Of a DNA stretch of 64,000 nucleotides, positions 23,481 to 35,207 are shown piece by piece. Source of the DNA: Erigeron canadensis (taxonomy: Eukaryota; Streptophyta; Magnoliopsida; Asterales; Asteraceae); contig NC_057761.1 in NCBI RefSeq assembly GCF_010389155.1, positions 4,032,501-4,096,500 of the forward strand, in the 5' to 3' direction. Numbering within the stretch: the stretch's first letter is position 1; every line of letters begins with the position of its first letter. The notes beneath the pieces are model-generated. The model worked only from the letters and a program-made list of their open reading frames with translations, made no database searches and had not been told where the DNA came from. The translations under genes were made by a program, and so were the position numbers.

Positions 23481-26400
23481 TTACAAAATTAGTTCTTTGA
23501 GAGATTTATATGAATCAGCATTTTTCATCCCATTGAGAAGAATTAACTTCTCAAATCGAGTCTTATCAAATGCTTTGGTATATAGATCAGCTAAATTATC
23601 ATCGGTTATAACCTTTTCCAAATGAATTAACTTCTTCTGGGCACAATCACGCAAGAAATGATGTCTAATATCAATATGCTTGGTGACCTTATGCATGACA
23701 GGGTTATTTGTAATGTCTATTGCTGACTTATTGTCTATTCTAATAGGAGTATCAAGAAAATCCATACCGTAGTCACGAAGTTGTTGCTGAATCCACAATA
23801 CCTGCAACCATATACTCTGCCTCACATGAAGACTGAGCAACACATGTCTGCTTCTTGCATTGCCACGATACTAATCTCCCTCCTAACAACTGACAACCTC
23901 CAGTCGTAGACTTTCTGTCATTGTTACAACCGCCAAAATCCGAATCAGTATATGCAACAAAATCAAACGTTCCTCCCATTGGATACCTTAGACCAAGAGC
24001 TTGGTTTCCCTTAAGATAACGTAGAATACGTTTTGCTGCAGTCAAATGTGACTCTTTCAGACTAGCTTGAAATCTAGCGCAAAGATAAATAGCGAACATA
24101 ATATCTGGACGCGAAGCAGTCAGATACATCAATGAGCCAATAATAGCACGATAATAAGTTGCATCCACAAGTTCATCTTTCGGATCAAGCACTCCTAAAC
24201 CATGATTTTGCTGAATAGGAGTACCATATGTCTTGGACTCTAGCATTTGAAGCCTCTCCAAGATGTCATCGACATACTTAGACTGGTGAATAAAGAATCC
24301 ATCTTTCCTTTGATCTACTTGTAATCCGAGGAAAAATTGTAATTCCCCCATAGCACTCATTTCAAAAACATTTTTCATGCTCATTTCAAACTCTTTGCAC
24401 ATCTTTATATTAGATGAACCAAAAATGATATCATCCACGTAAACTTGTACAATCAGATAATCTCGCTTCTTCCACTTGATAAACAATGTGCTGTCTATCG
24501 ATCCTCTTGTAAAGCCATTTGTCAACAAGTGCGTTGACAACTTTTCATACCACACTCTGGGTGCTTGATGCAATCCATAAAGAGCCTTATCCAATCGATA
24601 TGCTCTTCTTGGATAATTTGGATCTTCAAACCCCGGTGGTTGGTAAACATACACTTCTTCTTTAACTTCTCCATACAAGAAGGCACTCTTAACGTCTAAC
24701 TGATACACCTTTATATCTTTGAAACTTGCAAAAGCTAAAAATAGCCTTATAGCTTCAATCCTAGCAACTGGTGCAAAAGTTTCGTTATAGTCATATCCTT
24801 CTCGTTGTGCAAAACCCTGAACAACCAAACGTGCTTTATTTCTGGTAACGATCCCTTTGTCATCTCGTTTACATTTATATACCCAACGAGTTCCAATCAG
24901 TTCTTTACCTCTAGGCACATCTACTAACTCCCAAACTCCAAGTTTTTCAAATTGAGCTAATTCTTCTTGCATAGCTTCAACCCAACATGGATCTTGAAGT
25001 GCTGCCTTAACATTCTTAGGTTCTACTTGTGAAATGAAACCAGATTATAAACACTCAGTTATCAATCCAGTGTCTTTCACTTCACAGAACAAACTAGTTA
25101 GATCCTTATTCAATTGATTTCTAGTTCGAACAGGTTCTGTAGCATTTCCAAGAATATTTTCAACTGGGTGATCCTTATTAATTCGATATTGAGGAACCGA
25201 ATCAACATTCAAACTGTCTCCTAAATTTGTTCTAATCTGAAACTCTGGAGAGTTGAATTCATCTTCCGATTCTTCAGAAATAGGATCATCATCAGGCAGT
25301 GTAACCTTCGATGGAGTAGGTGGTGTAGTGTTTGCGGGTTCATTATTGTCTGAATCTGGTGTCTTATCCTTGTCCTTACCACTTTCATCAACATCGGTAG
25401 TAGACTGAATGTTGACTTGAGCAGTATCGACATTCCGAGTAGGCGGAGATATAGAATTATTATCCATGTGATCTCTTAAAATAATCACATCGTCAACTGT
25501 CTCAGGATCTGAATAAGAATCAGGACCATGTAGTAAACTAAACACACTATCATAATCGAAGTTTTTGCCACTTCCAGAATGTATAGCGGGCTTATGACTG
25601 ACAATCTTGACATTTGTTCCCAAATCAACTTTGCCGGTCTGTTTGTTGTAAACCCGTCGAATTGATGTTCTCGGTTTATATCCCATGAGAAATCCCTCTT
25701 CAACCTTTGAATCAAACTTTGACTAAGGTAGATACTTTAAGAAAGTACACGGTACACCAAATGGTTCTACATTATGTAAATTTGGTTTCTTCTTATGTAG
25801 AAGCTCATAACATGTCTTATTATAACGCTTAACCACAGTAACCCTATTTAAAATATGACAAGCTGTATTCACCGCTTCCGCCCAAAACATAGTAGGAAGC
25901 CCTGAATCTGCAAGCATAGTTCTAGCTGTCTCGATTAGAGTCCTATTCTTTCTTTCAGCAACTCCATTTTGTTGTGGTTCATACGGAGAACTGTATTGAT
26001 GTTGGATTCCCTTTGACAAACAAAAGACATCCATCACATTATTCTTGAATTCAGTTCCGTTGTCGCTCCTGATTCTCTTAACACGAACTCCATAAATGTT
26101 TTCAGTTTCGACAAAGAAATTTATCAAAATCTACGGAGTTTCATCTTTTGATTTAAGAAAGAATACCCATGAGAATCTTGAGTAATCATCAGTAACCACC
26201 AAACAGTAATACATCCCACCGATACTTCTTACATTTACTGGACCAAATAATTCCATGTGAAGTAACTCAAAAGGATTGGCAATAGAATTTTCTTGTTTCG
26301 GTTTATGTGCAGACTTTTGCTGTTTACCTTTCAGACAAGGTACACATTTGTCTTCCATTCTAAACCGTTTCATGGGAACGCCTTCAACCAAACCATGTTT

Positions 26401-27351
26401 GACAATGTCATTCATCTTTCGGAAATTGATATGTCCCATTCTTCTATTCCATAGTAATGATTCAGATTCATTTGCTTTCGATAACAAGCAAACAGACTCC
26501 TCTGGATTATCAACACCTAACACAAGGCCATAGATGTCTCTCTTCCTAGGAGCTTTCAGCAGGATCCAGTCTTCAGGAATAACATATCCCAGTTTCAAAA
26601 TAAGTGCTTCTTTCTCATTAAAATGGACAGTATTACCCTTGTCACAAATCTGAGAAACACTTAATAGACTATGTGATAACTGTTCCACATAATTGACTTT
26701 CTCCAGCGTAATCTTCCCATTGACAACATCACCTTGGCCCGAGATGTTGCCGCCCTTGGGACCAGCGAAACTAACGTACGAACCATTTACATCTTCATAA
26801 TTGGACAAAACATTCTTGTCCCCTGTCATGTGCCGAGAGCATCCACTGTCAACATACCAAAGACTAATAGGCTTCCTTGGTTCTCCGTGCACATTAGACG
26901 ATAAGATGGTTAGTTTCTGAAGGGAACCCAAAGGTTTGCCGAATTCATCTCTAATGATTAATTCGGTCCAATATCCATCGCTCTTTAATGGAGCCTTGGA
27001 TGAAGATGGTGTCATAGACTGTTTCTTAGGTGAGGTGAAACGAGTCTTAGGAGGAGAATTCCTTGGTGAGTGAGTACCAAATCTAGGTTGACTTCCTAAT
27101 CGATCATAGAATTTAGACGAACTATTAATTCTAACAGGAGGGGATCGATTTTGTTGAGTCATCTTCCTAGGTGAATTACTCCTTTGAGGTGTACGAGAAC
27201 GATTCGGACTTACACTACTAAAAGTAGTATTCTGTGAAGGTCCCTGTCGTTTTGGAGTCTTAGACCTATTATTATGAGCAACAATATCTGAGTCACTAGA
27301 TCCACCAGAAGACATACCCTTATCAGGACATCTCCGTTTCCTATTTGGATA
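23481..27351 (-). pseudogene. pol of retrotransposon 2: protease, integrase, RT, RNase H
   Basis: Protease shows the catalytic WYVDSGCSRHMTG. Integrase has its zinc-binding start (LWNRRMGHINF, CVPCLKGKQ), then HMELFGPV where the first catalytic Asp is expected but Glu is coded, then RSDNGTEF and AERKNRTL. Stops interrupt at 26131 (after KSKDETP), 25723 and 25045, always with the frame preserved across them. RT (24972-23773) is open for 399 codons with YVDDIIFGSS and SRPDIMF. A deletion of about a dozen bases in RNase H after EAEYMVAG shifts the frame, and RNase H ends at 23481 (TKHIDIRHHFLRD). The RT itself looks intact; integrase and the polyprotein are broken. Confidence 0.92.
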
Positions 27352-30163
27352 GCAACTATAAACATGTCCTACTTCATAACAATAGAAACACGATTTTTTA
27401 GCTCTTGTTTCTTAGCTTAACATCAAACTCAGCTGAAGTCATACCCAAACATTCTTAAGTTCAATTGTGGCTGACTGCTCTTTTGACAAACCAGTTAACT
27501 CATTTTTACCCAAAAAATGTACTTTCTTTGAGAATTTTATGAGTCTTGTATGGAGTTAAGGGAACTTCACTAGACGTAGATTCATCCTATTCCATACTTT
27601 ATCAATCTTGTCATGATCGATCTTTTCAAAATCAATTTCATTTGATGTGAAAATAGTATCACATCCTTTCATTGTAAAACATTTAATGTTCTTATCTACC
27701 GGACAAGTTGATTTTACTTGACTAGATCCTTTAGAAGTACTAGCATCATAAATCCATTCTTAGGATCCATGGTTTAACAAATGAACTTCAAGCTTATGTT
27801 TCTTGTTAAGCTCCTTAATTTATCAATCGAGTTTTTCTAACTTTTAGGGGTCTTTGGATCAACATTTTGTTTTTCTGAAACGATTGAATCAACTTCACCA
27901 CTGTCAATCTTTTCAGTAAGCTGTGTTAGAGATTCTGTATAATTATCATTGAACAGACCTCTAACTTCATTATAACTCATACCCAAACCACTTTTATCCT
28001 TTGAATCTCGTGGTACAGGTTTTTGCATTTGCATTGATCGTATTAAATCAGATCCCCTAATTTGATCTAGTCTCGTATTAAGCTTAACTATCTCCAATTT
28101 TGTGTCAACTAATTCTTTTTCCTTTTTAGAAAAATCTTCAGTTAGTTGAGCATATTGTTCATTTCCTACCTTTTCCATCAGAACTGACTCCTTTAGTTTT
28201 TCTTTTAATGCAAGAATATCCTTATCAGATGCACGAATCTTATCTTGATAAAGACTTTCTGTTTTACCAAACCAGAATTTTTGGCAAACAAAGAGTCGTT
28301 TTCCTTTTTAAACATGTTGTTCTGACTAGTTAAGTTAATAACTGACTTGTTCAAAATAAACACCTCAAGTTTTAAGTCTGACACCATTCTATATACATCA
28401 ATTATAGAAGATAAAGAACATGATACCTTCTGATCTGCAGCCTTGCAATCTGCCATGTATGCAACGAAATCTTCAGTTGTCAAACTTTCAGGTATCTTAA
28501 AGTTCTTCATCTGTTCTTCAATGCTTTGCATAGAAATGTCATCAACAGGATTTGATGACTTTTTCTTTTCTTCAGATGCTTTTATTGCAGTCATTTGTTC
28601 ACTCTCAGATCTTACTATCTCAGCAACATTACACATATTCTTCTATACTGTCTCAGATGCACTTTCTTCACTTGAGTACACAGCATAATCAATCGTTGCG
28701 GCTACCTCATCATATAATTCTACCATATAGGCATGATTCAAGGTATCATCGGATTGTGTATTCCATTGATAAGTACCATCTGGATTTTGAACAACAACAG
28801 CCTTTGAATCCGAAAATGGTGACGAAACAGGCTGCTGTGGAGTAACAGGATATGTAATCATTGCTTGCGTCTTATGATTATTTGGTGTAACACCCCCTTG
28901 ATTATAATTTTGACGACCAACAACAGTATTATCAATCCTCTTAGGCCTTTGACACTCTCTTGCAAAATGACCAAATCCATCACAATTATAACATTTCACC
29001 TTGGATTTGTCAAAACCTTTAGTGCCATTACCTATAGGTCTACCAGTTCTCTGAGTGAATCTTCTGACCTTAATAGTAAGCATAACAAGCTGCCATTGTA
29101 GATCCATTTTTTCCAAATCATCAGGATCTAGTTGATTGTAATCCTCATCAATTACTGCAGGATCAGTAACCTTTCCCCCAATAAATGCTTCATGAGCATT
29201 ACAAAAGGCTGAGTAAATACTCATTCTTCCCTCTGCAGAACTCATACTCATTGGCATAGAATGGAAAGATTGTGCATTGCTCTTAACATTTGAATTTGTA
29301 TTGTCATAAGCAACATATCCGGCAATACCATCAGCATCTACTATTGGTGTAGCTTCTGCACCACTTAGAAATGCATTATTTCCTGAGCTGGAACTTGCTA
29401 AATGAACAGCCTTAGCATGATATAAGGATGGATCTTGTGTAAAATCTGAGTGAGTGTCCTTAATCCTTCTCTTCATATCTCTGTTCTTTAGCTTGGAGAC
29501 TACCTTCTCAAAATCCCATGTACTGTATTCCTGATCATCTTGAAGTTGATGAACATAATCAGTCCAAGTTTTAGGCAGTGCATCCAGAAACTTATCAACT
29601 AGCTTAGTTTGAGGATAAACAACTTCAAAGTATGACAATTCAGTGGTTAGATGACTGAATCAAATAATAATCTCATCAAAAGATTCCCCTTTCAGTCCAT
29701 TAAAGGCTTCATATTGACGCTTGAGAAGTTTGATACGGTTTTTCTTCAAAGTTACATCACCCTCACAATACCTTTCGAGAGCATCCCATAAATCCTTTGA
29801 AGTCGTGTACTTTTTAAACAGATGTACACTATCTTGAGGCAATGCCATAGTCAGAGTTGACAAAGCCTTTCCTTCAACAGCGTATCTTTTACGTTCTTCA
29901 ATAGGCATATCAGCATAAGTATACCTACTGATTACTCCATTCTTCTTATATGAAGGCCAATCAAAACCTTGAGTTATTACTAGCCACATTTCCATGTCAG
30001 TGAGACGAATATAGTCTTCAAAACGTCTCTTCCACATCCAATAATTCTCCATACGGAAAAGATTTGGAGGTGTATTACCCCGACCAACCTCATGATCATG
30101 CATGATCATCTGGCTGATAAGTAAGGCATTAGGTGAGTTTGCGGCAGCTGGTAAAGTAGTCAT
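27352..30163 (-). pseudogene. gag of retrotransposon 2
   Basis: ATG at 30163 starts MTTLPAAANSPN. The copia gag domain follows (RMENYWMWKRRFEDY, LWDALERYCEGD, LLKRQYEAF). A TGA stop at 29660 interrupts it where the frame otherwise continues (FSHLTTELSYFEVVYPQ). The CCHC knuckle CYNCDGFGHFAREC is at 28952-28993. A TAG near 28640 and a frameshift near 28200 follow. The remainder is a charged, coiled-coil-rich region (27837-28178) ending in a second knuckle-like motif CFYCYEVGHVYSC (27352-27390), whose last spacing is one residue short of the usual CCHC. Gag forms the particle and binds element RNA. Confidence 0.85.
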
Positions 30164-30238
30164 TTCGAATCTTTTATTAACAAATTAAACGAAATAACAC
30201 TAAGTTCGTGTGAGACGAAGTACACGTGGCACGAAGAA

Positions 30239-30356
30239 CACGAGGTCACGCGAGAAGCTCGTGACACGAAGGACACGAGGTCACGTGAGAAGCACGTGAC
30301 ACAAAGAACACGAAGTCACACGAGAAGCACGTGACACGAAGACACACGAGGTCACG
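30239..30356 (-). repeat. 35-bp tandem repeats in the retrotransposon leader
   Basis: Three full copies (30239, 30274, 30309) and a partial fourth share CACGAGGTCACG and GAGAAGCACGTGACACGAAG. They lie between the primer site and gag, so they would be in the genomic RNA leader. Further copies of the LTR palindrome sequence follow at 30418-30470 (one is CCTCGTGCTGATGTAAGCAC). The repeated CACGTG/CACGAG words are themselves partly palindromic. Confidence 0.88.
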
Positions 30357-30575
30357 CACCTGAGCACGAAGATCAGTTCGTGCAGACGTGGCGCAAAGCT
30401 GACACGAAGTCAAGTTAGTGCTGACGTAGGCACTAAGCAAGGATCACCTCGTGCTGATGTAAGCACGAGGTCGCGCGAAGGTAGACACGAACACAAAGAA
30501 AAACACGAATTTCGAACTAATTTGCAATCAATAGCAAATCAAACGATCTTAAACCTTCTGGTAATCAACCTTAGG

Positions 30576-30587
30576 GCTCTGATACCA
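30576..30587 (-). other. primer-binding site (initiator Met tRNA)
   Basis: The sense strand reads TGGTATCAGAGC two bases inside the 5' LTR. This is complementary to the 3' end of plant initiator methionine tRNA, the standard primer of copia elements. Confidence 0.95.
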
Positions 30588-30589
30588 CT

Positions 30590-31252
30590 TATAAGGTGCC
30601 CTATTGTTGCGTGGATCATAATAAGACGTGATTCGTTATGTCAAGAGTGCGGAATCCTCTTGAGATAACTAGATTACTATTGCCTTTCGTTGATTGATGA
30701 GCAATTAACCAACCCAAGGAGATGCACAAGGTTTGTGGTTCGTGTAGAAGAACACACGAAGGAACAATTAACCTTAGCTCGTAAATTCGTGAATAGCTAT
30801 CAAGGCCGTCAATCATTAACCTAATTTCGTAGATTAGGTCTTGTATTTATACTAGTTACGTATTAGATCGTGTGGGCTTAGGCCTTAATTACGTATTAGG
30901 CCCAAAACAATTAACAACCGATCTGCCTCGTGCTGACGTCAGCACGAGGTTGTTCCTACATGCTGATGAAGTCAGCACGAGGGACAACCCTTTGTTCTTT
31001 ATTTGACTTTTGTTTGACTCGTACATAACATCCAATCACCGTTTAAGTGTTCTACAACACTTATAAACCTTGATTCTATGTTCTTGTACCTGCAAAACAG
31101 TATATAACACACAAACACAATAATATTGAAGTTTAAATGTAATCATTAAATATCAACACAAGTTCTTATTTAAATGATTACAAACAAGTTCCTAAAAACG
31201 TAAACGATAATTAAATCTATGTTGCGATTGTCACAACGAATCTGCATCTACA
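30590..31252 (-). repeat. 5' LTR of retrotransposon 2 (663 bp)
   Basis: It matches the 3' LTR with scattered substitutions and a short deletion. The 24-bp TGACGTCA palindrome is intact (30936-30959), but the second TGACGTCA reads TGAAGTCA. The inner terminal dinucleotide is TA rather than CA. It is the promoter LTR of the element. Confidence 0.95.
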
Positions 31253-34200
31253 AACTATAAGTGGAAAGGGAAGTTTTTGGTGACATAATAAGAGTCAATC
31301 CTGAAATTAAGTTAGTTGCTATATCTGACATGGTTATGAAGAAATATAAGTGTGTGGTTAGTCCCAATCAGGCTAGGATGGCTAAGACATATGAACTACA
31401 TGAGTATGAGAAGTCACTGGTGGAACATTATGCCATGGTTAGATCATATGCACAAGAATTGTTAGAATCCAACCCTGGTTCAATTGTCAAGATTGGTGTA
31501 ACAAGGGATCCTGATGACGAGGTATATTTTGATAGAATGTACATCTGTTTTGATGCTTTGAAGAAAGGATGGCTGAATGGTTGTAGAAAGGTGATTGCAC
31601 TTAATGGGTGTTTTCTAAAGAAACCTAATCAAGGTGAGTTGTTGAGTGCCATAGGGAGAGATGGTAACAACCATATATATCCTATAGCATGGGCAGTTGT
31701 TGGTGTTGAGAATAAAGACAATTGGAGCTGTTGAGTGAAGATCTTGACCTTGGAGCTGGATCTGGTATAACTCTCATATCAGATCAACACAAAGTAGGTA
31801 TGTTATTTAATTTCCTACATATATGTTATGTAATTATATGGCAGCATGTCTTAATTAGGTAATGTGATTATTTATAGGGTCTCATACAAGTAGTTAAGGA
31901 TGTGTTGCCAAATGCTAAGCACAGACAACGTGCAAGGCATGTATGTGACAACTTTAGGAAGTATTACACTGGTGCATATCTGCAAGGTCTTTTTTGGGCA
32001 GCATCTAAAGCCTCATACCCACAACTGTTTAAGAGGATCATGAAGAAGATACATGTTGCTAATCCTGCTGCACATCAGTTCTTGGTTGAGAAAGACCCAA
32101 AAACATGGTCAAGGGCTTTCTTTGAACTACACAGGGTTGTGAATCTGTGGATTGTGGTTTTTCTGAGTGTTTTAGTTGTGATAGCATTGGTAAGACATAA
32201 GCCTATAATTACTATGTTAGAAGCTATTAGGACAATTGTATTGGAAAGGAACAATACTCTTAGAAGGTTGTGTGAGTCATGGACAAGTGATATATGCCCA
32301 TCAATCATCAAAAGATTAGACTGGTGCGAGGATCAAAAGAGGTCATTTCTTTTTTATTATTTAGATTATGTATTAAATCACTAATAAAAGTGTATATGAC
32401 AATATGGAATTACTTATGTAGATACTGGAAGGCATATCATTATGGTATGGATGAATGGGAGGTAAGACGAGCTGATGAAGGCTTCAAAGTGAATGAAGCA
32501 AGGATGACTTGTACTTGCAGGCTGTGGGAGCTAACTGGATTGCCATACCCTCATGCAGTATCTGTCATATTTAAACTGGCAAAGAATGTAGAGGATCATG
32601 TCCGTATATGGTTTAAGAAGACATTGTACCAAGAAACATATGGGTATCACATGCATGCAGTTGGGGGAATTACAACTTGGAAGTTTACTCCATATAACAA
32701 CCATCTACCTCCCAAACACAGGGTGATGCCTGGTAGACCCAAGAAGAAGAGAATAAAGGCACAACATGAGAGCCATGTGACTCAAAGGGTAGTAAGACAA
32801 GAGTGACCAAGCATGGTGCTACAATGACATGCCAGAGATGTCTATAACCTGGTCACAACAAAAAAGGATGTAAGAATGATCTAGTGGAAAGGCCCCCTAA
32901 ACAGAAAAAGAAAATGGGAAAACCACCCAAGAATGTGGGTCAAAGTAGCTAACCACAATTTCAAGGTGGACCAACAGATGGACCTACACAATCTCAACAT
33001 GATGGACCATCTCAATCACAACATGCAGGACCATCTCATTCACAACAAGCAGGAACATCTCATTCATAACAAGCAGGACCATATCATTCTGAACATGTTG
33101 GACCAACAACTCATGAGGGTGGACCAACAGATTCTCAAGGTGGACCTCCTGATTGTCAATTGAAGAAAAAGCAAAAAGTGGGTGACAAAGGGACAGATCC
33201 AAATGTGCTGCATAGGTGGACCAAAAAAGCTGTTTATGTGGACAAAGTCCTTAGTCCAAATAAGAAGATTGGTAATGACAACTTTGTGATAGGATCTTGT
33301 AGTGCAGCAACAAAATCTGGAGTGGCCATTGGTGTTTCTAGTGTGGGGTTCAGGAATCCTAAATTCCTAGGTGTCAAAGGTATATTCTTGTACTTTGTTC
33401 ACAATAACTTAGGAGTGATATATATACCTTAATTATTTACAACATCCCTTATTTACGCATTATACTATAGAACATACGATTATAATTTAGAACATCCCAT
33501 AATGCAAGCATATTACATAATATATAGGTCTAAGGAAACACCCTAGTTGGTGGGGGGCAGGCATATGTGTTGACCCCAAAACTGGAGAACAATTCATAGG
33601 TGGTGGTGATGGGATCCCTGTCCCAATTTGGCCAAAGATGTGCCTATCCCAAGTGCTACAGAGTTGTGGAAGCAGAAACAGGCTTTGACAAATGATAATC
33701 AAGAGACAACTCAAAGGGATCAAGAGCCAATTGGGAGTGAACCTGTCAGAATGAATTAACCAAACAAGAAGAAGGATGCAACTCCAGAAGGAACACCAAA
33801 AGGGAAGAACACTGCTACTAGAGAAAGAACATCAACCAGGATGACAACTGCTACTGAAGAAGGAACATCAACAAAGAAGACAACTGGAACACCAAAAAAG
33901 AAGAAAACTGCTACCCAGAAAGGAGGAGTGCAAGGTTAGTTGAGGTGAAAAGAAGAGTCCCAAGTCAAAGAAATGTTCTAAAGAGGCTTGGAATGAAAAT
34001 TGGAAGACATGGTTCAAGTTCAGAAGATCCAATATTTATGCCATGAAAACAATTAGTATGTATGTGTTTGAAATGTGTGTGTGAAAACAATTACTATGTA
34101 TGTCATGAGACAATTAACATGTATATATGCATGTAATGAACTTGTAATGTCTGGCAGTAACATGTGGTCTAGAAGCTATTTTGTGTAACATATGTTTGCT

Positions 34201-34307
34201 TGGATAAACATGCATAAACTGCCTTAACTAATATTATGTCTTTTGTTTTAGTAAATGTGTTTCTGTATATTGTCTCTTCAAATCAAATTATGTTTATATT
34301 GCCTGAC

Positions 34308-34829
34308 CTAATAAGTTGCAGTATGAAAACATGAATATGCTAATTTCATTGATAAAGGTGTTACAACATTCATTATGACAACTAAAAACAAGCCTACAAA
34401 CACCCTCTCATACACTTGGATTTTTCCAGTTGCCAATTTCAAATTCTCTTTCGCCTTCAATCCTTCTTCATAAGTCTGATCAGATTCGGATTCAACTTTG
34501 TAAGCTTCCAAATCATGGTGCACATCATAAAATAGATCTTTGTAATAGTCAATAGGTAGTTCTTCATCCAAAAATTGATACGGCCTACACTTCCTTGTAC
34601 TATTCTGGTAATAAGCAATAAACAACACTTACAACAACATAAACAAGAAAAACCGAATCTTTATTGTATACTTAACTATTGGGCAAGATATAAATCGTCT
34701 TCCAGGGTTTTTACTCGTCCATGAAGTTCTAGGGTTAATTCGATAGCCACAATAACATAGTGTCTCTCCATCGTGCAGCGCAACACTTCGATTGTTACGT
34801 CTTGGATGAAAACTTGCAGAATATGACAT
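34308..34829 (-). CDS. GRF-type zinc-finger protein with C-terminal membrane segment
   Basis: Exon 1 runs from ATG 34829 to 34677. A 71-bp intron (34606-34676, GTTAAG..CCAG) joins it in frame to exon 2 (34605-34308). Exon 1 carries the GRF zinc finger CYCG..TSWTSKNPGRRFISC, a fold that binds nucleic acid in other proteins. Exon 2 has CRPYQFLDEELP and IDYYKDLF, a charged stretch, then a hydrophobic segment (VFVGLFLVVIMNVV) near the C-terminus, giving about 149 residues. This architecture matches the plant At4g04775-like uncharacterised family, often seen with transposons. It starts close to the MULE right inverted repeat and faces the transposase, so it may be an element gene or captured cargo. 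The alternative is a host gene scrap. The frame is open in both exons. Confidence 0.75.
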
Positions 34830-34890
34830 GGAGGATTTCTAGGGTTTTTTTTTAAAGAAAAAAGGGGAGAAGACGGGTGAAGAAGAAAGG

Positions 34891-34919
34891 GGATAGAGAG
34901 AGAGAGAGAGAGAGAGAGT
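34891..34919. repeat. (AG)n microsatellite
   Basis: About twelve AG units lie just upstream of the GRF zinc-finger gene, in its leader on the minus strand as (CT)n. Such pyrimidine tracts are common in plant 5' leaders. Confidence 0.9.
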
Positions 34920-35097
34920 GGGGTTGGGTGGAGTGATATAACTTTTCAATATATATATATATGTATATATATGTACAAGTGGAAATTTGACTTAATTATT
35001 TATTCATTTAAAAAATACATGTGGAAATTAATACTACGCGTGGACTATTAAAATAAATACATAAACCGAATAAAAATAATATTTAGCCGGTAAAATC

Positions 35098-35207
35098 TCA
35101 ATATAATTGGTTTAGCCGGGTTTTTTTCCCCCAAAATAGGACTTTTTTTTTCCATCCTCAATAAAGTAAAATATGACAAGTTAAAGTAGTTTTCAAATAA
35201 AAAACCC
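35098..35207 (-). repeat. MULE right terminal inverted repeat
   Basis: This is the complement of the left repeat with scattered differences (for example ACTTGTCATATTTTAC against ACTTGTCACCTTTTAC). It ends CCC at 35207, followed by the TATTATTAA target duplication. Confidence 0.92.

Larger units (their letters stand above)
17038..31252 (-). mobile_element. Sirevirus-like Ty1-copia retrotransposon 2, full length
   Basis: The 14,215-bp element is bounded by two LTRs (17038-17702 and 30590-31252) and a 5-bp target duplication AACTA (17033-17037, 31253-31257), with TG..CA outer ends. In sense orientation (right to left) it has: 5' LTR, primer site, repeat-rich leader, gag with CCHC knuckle, protease, integrase, RT, RNase H, a 2-kb noncoding region, a promoter-like module, two accessory ORFs, polypurine tract and 3' LTR. 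About 25 differences were counted between the LTRs (roughly 96% identical). Domain order and RT motifs match Sireviruses, which are known to carry extra ORFs after pol. Several stops and frameshifts make it non-autonomous. Confidence 0.95.
15891..34055 (+). pseudogene. MULE transposase (mudrA type), broken and interrupted
   Basis: A 5' leader intron (donor at 15722, acceptor at 15889) precedes ATG 15891 (MGERGYDLTIHFDG). Frameshifts follow near 15940-16010 and in the acidic linker. The MuDR DNA-binding region appears as FREMMTYYAVANGFNIWF then KDEHTCVRNFRFGSLVNY, with the intervening Cys-rich part missing. The LTR element interrupts it at 17037. The rest resumes at 31253, needs a one-base frame change, and continues as the MULE catalytic domain (FDALKKGWLNGCRKVIALNG) with the expected first catalytic Asp read as Asn (codon 31603-31605). 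A short intron (31794-31877) follows SDQHK, then KHRQRARHVCDNFR. The SWIM finger CTCRLWELTGLPYPH has Tyr for its third ligand Cys, and a CCHC knuckle (32830-32871) holds a stop. The C-terminal end near 34055 is inferred. Confidence 0.9.
15297..35207 (+). mobile_element. Mutator-like element (MULE) with nested retrotransposon
   Basis: Terminal inverted repeats of about 110 bp start GGGTTTTTTATTTGAAAA at 15297 and at 35207 on the other strand. The identical 9-bp sequence TATTATTAA flanks both ends (15288-15296, 35208-35216). The element holds a mudrA-type transposase gene on the plus strand starting near the left end and a GRF zinc-finger gene on the minus strand starting near the right end, so the genes converge as mudrA and mudrB do in maize MuDR. 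Removing the 14.2-kb inserted LTR element leaves about 5.7 kb, a normal size for an autonomous MULE. The transposase is broken in several places, so the element is no longer autonomous. Confidence 0.93.

Noticed and set aside
30239..30356. Possible CRISPR-like array
   Set aside because: The 35-bp units are contiguous tandem repeats without unique spacers, in a plant retrotransposon leader.
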